Source of the DNA: Dasyornis broadbenti
Lineage: Eukaryota > Chordata > Aves > Passeriformes > Dasyornithidae
Direction of reading: 5' to 3'
NCBI GenBank assembly: GCA_013397935.1
Contig: VZRN01005155.1
Coordinates: 101,704-165,703 of the forward strand
Length of the DNA: 64,000 nucleotides
Below the pieces are notes generated by a model that did no database searches, had not been told where the DNA came from, and worked only from the letters and a program-made list of their open reading frames with translations. Below, piece by piece: positions 49,401 through 58,400 of this stretch; position 1 is the stretch's first letter; each line of letters begins with the position of its first letter. Both the position numbers and the translations under genes were made by a program.

Positions 49401-52400
49401 AGGGCTGCTATCAAAGACCAGTGACTTCCAGCACTTAGGATTTATAGTGTGGGCTGCTGACCCAGCCACTTGATTTAAAAGAAGCTCTGACTCCTGGTAA
49501 GGACTGCTACCTGTTTATAACTGTGGCTCACGAAAAAGGAGTGGTCATAGAGACTTAATTAACCTGTTAATGAAACAAAGGAAAACTGTATTTAAAGTTG
49601 TGCCTCCTGCATGCCAGAAGGAAAAATGCTTTCTGGGATAGTCCTGTATCTTCCACACAGTGACACCTTCTTCCACATGCCATCAGTTGCTAAGAAAATA
49701 TTGTGATAAACGAAGTGCCAACGAAATAATTTTTGTTTCTTCGTAGTAATTGTTTTTTATAAATAATATTGATACGAGAAGCTCTTTGAACTGTAAACGC
49801 TTGTCAGGTTTTGCTTTGTTTGGGTAGTTGCAGGAGACTCTTGTTTTCCTGAGATTAATTTTGTCACCAGTTACATTGTGGGTCATGCAGTGAATCACCT
49901 ACTTCATACTGCTGTCTGCATAAAAGTCAGTGACTAAGATGTTTGATATTAACATCAAGCTTTATGACTTACCTCTGTTAGCCCCCCCCCCAATTCTGTA
50001 TTTTCTCTAAAGTAATGTGAATAACAATTTTCTGTGCCTTTTGAGTTTGGTAAGTTCAGAGGAGAGTTTCTACCTGACACGTATATTTTCAACAGGTTTT
50101 ATTTTTGGCAAGAGGTGCCACCAGCACACTGTGGAAGTGTTGCTGAGAGTTAAATTTTACTTACCTTCTCATGTGTCAAGAGCTGTGAAATCAGCTGCAT
50201 TTCTTGAAGAAATCCATAGACCTTTTAGGAATCCATTGTACATACCCCATAGTAGATGGTCATCCAAAGCAGAACTGTGACAACAAAGCAAGGAGGAGAC
50301 AACGACTCTTGATTTGGTGTCAGTCTCTGGTTTCTTGACCCTTTTTTTTTAGTGCAGTGTGCTTGAGAACAGCAGAAAGGTTGAGGAAGTGCATCCATCC
50401 TCCAGATTGTTATGAATGGGATCTAGGGTAGTAAATATAGAATAATAAAACCAGTGAGTATGATAAATTTATAAAATTCAGATTTCCCACTGGGGTGCTC
50501 ATCTATAAGACCTCAGGTGAGCACAATACACAGAGGGTGTCCTCTGTGTAAATTGTTAGGAGTTGAACACAACTTACGTGCATTAATCTGCAAAGGCCAA
50601 GGTTGGAGTCGAGCCCGTAAAGGTGTTGGGATGTACTGGTTTGAAGGAGTGTTTCCCAATACTATCATTGTACTCCAACAGTGAAGAAATCACCATTAGC
50701 TGTACCCCAGTTCAAATCAAGGCACCTGTGTTTAAGTGTTGGCAGTTTGAACCTGAATCCTGTGGCTATTTATACCAGTTTAAGAGCTTTTACTTTAAAT
50801 GTCAGTTTTACTTTAAGGTAACGTTTTTGAAGGTTGTCAAAGAAAATTCTTGTAGTAACTTAAAGAATGCACAATATGTTAAATACTGTCATAAGATGAA
50901 TTTTTTGGATTAGCTTAGACAAGCATCTCAGATGTTTCCAGTAAGAAGGTTTACATTGGAGGGAGTTTCCCTGCCTGCTTCCCTGGGTGTTCTTTCCCAT
51001 CTGCAACTCTTTGCTTTACATGCCTTACTTTAGGCATTTCCGTATTTGTTGATGTGATATAGGGTTCCTGTTCTGCTCATGCTCATTCTTTAGCACCGAG
51101 GTTTGGGTTTTGAAGTTAGATTTAAGTCCCTTCAGTTACTTAACTCTTTTTTCATACTATTTTTAATGTGAAGAAAAGAAACACCATTGCTTAGTTGCTC
51201 CACTGCAAAGACAACACCGACATGAAATTTTCTGTAGTGTATTTTGCTTTTACTGCTCTGCACCTCATGGTTTGTAGTGAAATACATTTGACCCCTTAAT
51301 TTCAAAAGAAATTGTGCTTTCAGTAAAGGTTAGTACTATACAGGCAGCAGCTGTTGGTGTGCATTCTGACAATCTGTGTTTGTAAACTGGAGGATGAGGC
51401 AGTTTTATGACTTATGAATGTGATGCCTGTGGCATTTTGAAAACTGATGTGTGGTGGTGGTTTCTTCTCAGTTTATATCCATAAGGGTTGTTCCAGTGTA
51501 TGTGCTAATGGAAGTGAGATCTTACTGTTTGACAGAAGTACAGGAGAAAAATAGATCAACAAGAAAGTCTCCATGCAGTCCTTTCTTTCACTCTGCTATG
51601 ATCTGCAGAACACGAGCATAAATCTGATAGGGAGAGGTTGAGGAAGCTGGGGGTGGGGCTCAGCCTGGAGAAGAGGAGGCTCAGGGGTGACCTTCTTGCT
51701 CTCCACAACACCCTGATGGGAGGGTAGAGTCAGGTGACGGTTGGTCTCTTCTCCCAGGTGACAAGGGACAGGACCAGAGGAAATGGGCTCAAGCTGTGCC
51801 AGGGAGGTTCAGGTTGGATATTGGGGAAAAATTTAGCCAGGCACTGGAACAGTCTGCTCAGGGAAGCTGTGGAGTCACCATCCCTGGAAATGTCCAGAAG
51901 GTGTATGGATGTGACACCTGGGAACAGGGTGGTGCTGACCAGGGTTAGCGGTTGGATTTGATGGTCTTAGACAGCTTTTCCAGCCTTAGTGATTCTGTGA
52001 TTCTTTTGGGTTTCATGTTTATCTCTGCACCACAACCAATTTCTGATAGATGAATACATTTCTGTAGAGAAGTATATGTTCTTTTATTGTAACAATGGAA
52101 TTTAAAGCTAGTTTTCCAAACTAGCTTTAACGACCACCCAACCCTGTCTAATGAGTATTAAGAGTTTTGATTGTATGAGTGGTTTCTGCAGACCCTGTCC
52201 TTGCAGAGGCCCATTGCTCTGAGCCCAGCATGAGCGTGTGCTGCAGTGGCAAAGGGGATTCAGCACAGCCCAGCAAAACAAGGCCTGTGCCCAGTAATAC
52301 CAGTTCATACAGTCCTCCTTGCAGAGGCTTATTCAGCTTTCCTCACTCCTCCTCTTCTAATCAGATGGAGTTCACAAGGTGAATGTCATTTTGTCTTTCA

Positions 52401-55400
52401 TTTTCTGCACCAGAGAAGGTCACCGAGTGTGGGAGGAAGCACCAAAACATGAACTCTGGAAATACTGAAGTCAGAAGTAAGGAAAAGGATCTGGCAAAAG
52501 GTTTATTTAGGGAGCAAGGGCTTGCCAGAGGAGTGCTTTGGCCTATTTTAAAATGTCTATCATTACTCAAGCACTGGTCATGTAGTGTAAAATGTGATGT
52601 GCCTTGTCTGCAAACTTTAGTTTCTATGCTCAGTCTTAAATTCTTTCCAGATGTTTTTTCCATAGTATTACCTGTGTCTGCAGTAGTCAGAAAGGCATAT
52701 TGGTCCTGGGAAACAACAATTCTCACTTGATACCTTTACTCTGACACTTGGTTGCTGATTGTGTTTTCAGTCTTATAAAAATATGTCTTTATTCCATGTA
52801 AAATACACCTCATTTATTAGCACAGTATTTTTATTCACTTACTAGGACCAGCTTTTTTAATGACCGGTGAGTAACTTAATGGCCATTGCCTCCATTTTCA
52901 ATCTCAGTAAAGATATGCAAAGAAATTGTTTCCTTGGATTATAATATTTGTTTTACCATTTTTATTTTAAAAAAAACCCCAAAAACAAACAAACAAAAAA
53001 CCGAAACTTTTTGCAAGTCCTGAAACCAGCCTGTGTAGTTCAGTTTTTGCAGTAGTGAAGCAGTTATAGTGTGGAGTTTCTAGCCTGAAATGATGTTGAT
53101 GTGTAGCCCTGCCATCCCAGCACAAGCTGCAAGAAACACTGTTAGCAACATCCGAATTCCCCATTTTCCTAGGAGAACGGTGCAAACTGGTATAGGATGG
53201 GCTTTTTAATAAGGACAACCATTTTATGGGAGCACAAGAGCTTCTGTTGTGCTCCTCTGTTTTATCCAAGCACTAAAGGAAACTTTCCTGCTACTCATGT
53301 CTGGATGTTGCAGTTGGACTGCAGCTCCAAGTTGGAGAGGGTTTGGAGCAACCTGGTCTAGTTGAAGGTGTCCATGCTCATGGCAGGGGTTGCAGTGAGA
53401 TTGTCTTTGAGTCCCTTCCTACCCAAACCATTCTGGGATTTTAAGACCGAAATATGCTATTTTCATAGTGCCAAGCTTTTTGCAAGTATTCCTCACACCA
53501 AGGCAGTGAAAATACTCCACAGGAGATGCTGAGGTTTTCCAGAGTACTTTGTGTGACTGTTACAGAGAGATTGAGGCCAAAACGTTATCAAGTGAACACA
53601 GCTACCAAAGAAAAAATAAAAACCAAACAAAAACTAAAAAACCAACCAAACAAAGTATCAGAATTTTGCTCCTGGGCATGCTATATCCCTGCTACCAGAC
53701 TTGATCCAGTGTAAATCATAGTGCTGCAGACAGGGATTTATGTTTGGAATCTGTGAAGCAGCTGAAGGAAGCAAAGACCATGTGCATTCTTTGCATGTAT
53801 TCTGTTTTCTCCCTGCCCATGGATTATCGCAAGCCAGCACACATGTCCTTTCTGTCAGCAGGATGTGGGCAGTTGGGCTAGGGTTTGAAGGACAGGCTTT
53901 TCCTTGTGGTGGTGAGGTGTGATCTTGCAGACAGTCCTTCTTGTGCTCTGGGAAGGATGCTGTTCTGCCTGCCAGGTGTCTTCTGGGGGCATCAGCTACT
54001 GTTTCTGATGGAGAATCTCACAGTTTGGCTTTCTCCCATTGAATGATCATGTCCATCTCTGGCATTAGAGTGCTGGAAAATGCATCATCAGACATATTAG
54101 CAGGGTTGCAAGTTACAGAGTCTGCTCCTGACCTGTTGTTTTAGATCATTTTACTCAGGATTACACTGAGCATCCCCTGAGCAGACCTCTGGCAGGTGTA
54201 ACAGCTTAAGCTACCATGGTCATGTGCTGGTCAGGAGGAAGGGTTGAAAGTCTGATCCACTTTGATTAACTACTGTTATGTCTGGCAGATGTTACTTGTT
54301 CCATTAAAAAGAAAGTGTTTTTTTGTTTTGTTTTGTTTTGTTTTTCCCTCCCTCTTAGGTGGAACGTATTGGGTATTCAAGGAGCCTTACTTAGCCTCTT
54401 TGTGGAACCAATTTACTTCTCTAGCATCATCTTGGGGAGTTTATATCATGGGGATCATCTATCCAGAGCCGTATACCAGAGGATAGCAGAGATAGAAGAT
54501 CTACCACCTCTTTATACACTCAACAGACCTTTACTTAGTGGCAAGTATCTAATGGAGAAGGCCGTGCCGGTAACTAAGTCTGTTCCAGTAGCATTGTGAT
54601 TTTGCAGTTCTCAAAACCTTGCAAACTGTGTGCTGTGAGTAAACTGCTTCCTGGTTACAACAGAGAAGTTGCGGTCAAAACATAATACAGATAACAAGTC
54701 AGAAATACCATAGCAAGGACCTCTAAAAGTTGGAAAGAACTGGGGGAATGAACTTTTGGATGAGGTTTCACACCACTCCTGTCTGGAGCACACCCTAGGA
54801 AGATGTGAGGCAAGTAGAAGGCTTAGTGAAACCTCTTCCCGCCTGTGGTATAGTGTATTAGCACTCACTGTCACTTCCCTTGCATTGTAGATTTTTGTTG
54901 AGTGGTTCCTTCATTTATCAGTATGCCAAGATAGATGCACTTGGTTCACAATTTCTAGATCAATAATCAACTCAAAATGGATGGAGATAACATCTCACCT
55001 GTCCTAAATTCTAAAATGGCTTGTTACAGTAATGCTCTGAAAGCTTTAAAACTGAAATCTTATCCTCCCTCACTGTGAGCTTTGCTTTGTTCTGTAGAGC
55101 TTAGCTTTTGGCATGTGTTTATTTTTCAGGGGAAAAAAGCAGCTCATAATTTTAAAGCATGTTTAAAGTTTGACGTGAATTTTTAAAATAGATTTAGGGA
55201 GTGGAGAAATGAGCATTGTGAACAATGAGTATTTCTTTAGGTAAGAAAGGTAATTAATAAGGATTCTGTGAACTAGGATATATAAAAATGTTAAATTACA
55301 TATTTGTCTTTATATTAGCAAGTAAGTAACATTTGCAACGCTGAGTACCAAATATCTAATAGTTTTATGGACATAGTAGCTGATGTATGGACTGTTTCTG

Positions 55401-58400
55401 CCTGATTTTGGGAAATTTTTATCAGTCCTTCAAGACAGCAGTTTTGGGACACGGTGAGAAGAGTTCTTGTTATCCTTTCCACAGCATATAACAGCACCTT
55501 GTCTTCTTGAAAATCGTCTTTCTGCAATGGTGCTATCATCTATTTGCCATGAAATAGAACCGTCTGTTTAAACAGTTGAGCCAGGACTTGTTGAGCAGCA
55601 GAGAGAGTTCAGAAATGTTCTCAGCTGTTGAGTTTTCACAAAAATACACATCTCAAAAATGTACAGAAAGGTTCTTTAGGAGGTTGGGCACAGAACTACG
55701 TTGTATTTTCTTTTACTGGTTCAGTCTTGAAAACTGATCTTCCGACCTTTGCTGTTAGATTCATCTGGGGCATTTGTGTAGCTGCCTGTCTGGTCTTGGA
55801 TTCACGTCTTTTTCAGTGTATTCTTACCTAGAATGAGCACTGCAGAAATACCAGTCCCCAGTTCTGTGCTCCTTCGTGTACCACACACACACCTCTGTAA
55901 TTTATTTCCACCAGAGGGATGAACTAGAACAGAAATACGTGTCTTTCGCTACTGTCCTGCCTGTTTAGCTGAGAAAGTACTGTAAAAACAGGTTTTCTTC
56001 CTCTCATAAAGTAAATTTTATGTCTGCTGGGGCAATTGCATTAAGTTAAAATTATTTTAACTTTGAGATACTGTTATATACTGCTAAAAATTGTCTTTTC
56101 ATCATCTTTCTTTATGAGAGACTTTTTACTTACACCTTTTGCCAGCAAGTTGAATCATAGAATCATTAAGGTAGTTAAAGACCCCCAAGATCATCAAATC
56201 CAGCCATTAACCAGCACTACCCTGCTCACCACTAACACATGTCCCCATATATTTAGTTCCAGAGGGGATTATGCATACCAGAGCAGCTGTTTTTCAGCTG
56301 GAGGATGCAGGAAATCTGTCTGACAGCCCTCTCCCTGTGCTCACACTTGGAAGCCTTTTGGTTGCAGAATCCAGCTCTTCAGGGTGCCTTTAGCACCCCA
56401 GCACTGAGGGGCAGCTGAGCTCTCCCTGAGAGCTGGCCACCCCACTTGAGGAGAAGACAGGTTTGAATCTTATAAATTTCTAGATTAATCTGAAAAGGGA
56501 TTTGTCAGTCAGAGTGAGGATGGTTGGATAAATCGGCCAATATCAATTTGCCAGTCTGCAGGGTGACCTGCACAAACTCCTTTTGGTGGAGCCACTGTGG
56601 GAGATGGGCACGCAGGAGCTCAACCGGGCTGAAGCCCCAGTCAGGTACTGAGATCTTTGTGTTTAGAAATCCTTAACAGATCTTCCACCTGTTAATTCTT
56701 GGTTCTGTTTTTTGAAATGGTTTCAGCATTTTGCCATAAACACCCTTCTTGAGTAAGGAGGGCTGTGGATGATGCAAAAGCCTGTGCAAAGGAACTTCCT
56801 TTCTCCTAATTTAATTAGATGTTCCTCAGTGCTCTGTGTGATCTAAGCCATAAGCAGTGGTCATGACACTCAGTTTTCCATACCTCTGAGATATTCCTTC
56901 CTACATAAATCCTAGTTTTTGCAAGCTGAAGTGTCTTAGACTACTTTGTTGTTCCTTACTTAGAGACCCTTTCACATAAGGATCACTTTGTAGACCCATT
57001 CTTGTGCTAGTGCGACCAGGGCAGCACCTGATATTCAGCGTAAAGCAGCAGTACTGATTTATATGGTGGCATATATTCTGTTCACTTCCTTGATTCTTTG
57101 CTAGTAATTCCTAACATTCACTTTGATTACTGTTAGTGGTTGACCTGACCTTTTGGTAGAACTGAGTATTAGAAACTAAAATCTCATTCCTGAATGCTAA
57201 TATCCAGCTCCCAGTCAGCACTCCTTGTGCAAGATAGCTTTGGGGTTTTTTCCTAACATGTGTTGCTTTATATACATCTATGAGGAATTTCACCTGCCTT
57301 TTTATTACCCAGACACCCAGTGCGTGATATTTTTCCTGCTGTTCTTTGCAATTGCTCCTTTTATTGACTTCTAAAAATAATTTAGTATCATCACCAATCT
57401 TACCTCAGTCCCCCCCCATGACAGGTCTGCCCCAAGCTGGAGGCTCTCCACCTCTGTTGGCTCTTCCCAAGGAGACCATCTTTATCCAGGTGTTAATGAA
57501 TTCTGGTTTTAGGGTAGACAAAAATAAATCCTTCAGCAGAACTTTCAGTGATTTTTTTTTTTTTCNTTTTTTTTTTTTTCCCCCCCCCCCCCCCTGGTTG
57601 TTCTGTTGGTACCTTATCCTCCTATTCACATTGGTGTTTTTCAGCTCCTTATCTCCTTTTTAATGAGGCTTGTTTTAGCTCTGTCCTCAAAGAACTCTCA
57701 AGCTTTATTATTTATATAAGCACTGGCACAAAGAGCTGTGACCTTTACTATTGCTTATTTATATCCCTTTATAATAATATTCAACAATAAGTTCTGAGGA
57801 ATGTTCTGTAAATAGCTTTACTTGTATTAGTTTTCAAAGGGGAGTAAAATATTTGATTTTCTATCCTAACTTCCTTTTGTATTTTTAATCTCAGCATATT
57901 GTGCTATATTCATGTCTAGATTTGGGGAAGATGTGACCCACCTAAAATTTTATGAAATGCTTTGATTTTGAGATGACCTTTATTCCCTGTCCATGCTACC
58001 AGTGATCCACCATCAGGGACTCCTTTGCCATCTCCCCAGGGTTCCTGCATACAATTAAGCAGCCGAATGAGTTGTTATTATTTACATCTATTTGAAATTC
58101 TAAATCTAGGTTGGTTTTGGTGGTTTTTCTAAAATTAAATTAATTGATCAAAATAAACCAAGGAATGGAATTGTATAATTGCAGTGGAAATGCAGTGAAT
58201 ACTGAATGTTCAGCTTTCTCATCCTTATTTGATTTGATTTGCTTGTGGGACTGGTTGTGATGTCACAAATGTTTTGGAATATTTGATGACCTCTGTCTGA
58301 TCCCTGTACTTGTTTAATAGTGGATGGAATGAAAGCAAAGGTAATAGTATAGATGTTATTAAATTAAAGAAAAATATGACAAAAATTGCCATGTGGCAGC

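Larger units (their letters stand above)
46306..54358 (+). other. ADARB1: Long intron before residue 521
   Basis: 8.1 kb, with GTGAGA donor and CCCTCCCTCTTAG acceptor. It contains four + strand CR1 fragments, a nine-base N gap after a T run at 48220-48228, the 13-bp hairpin at 52102-52130, and a TTTTG repeat just before the acceptor. No exon is recognised. Confidence 0.9.

Noticed and set aside
54546..54551. GTATCT as the canonical donor of exon 54359-54540
   Set aside because: Using it adds five bases and puts the next exon out of frame, destroying the conserved ISNAEARQPG sequence.
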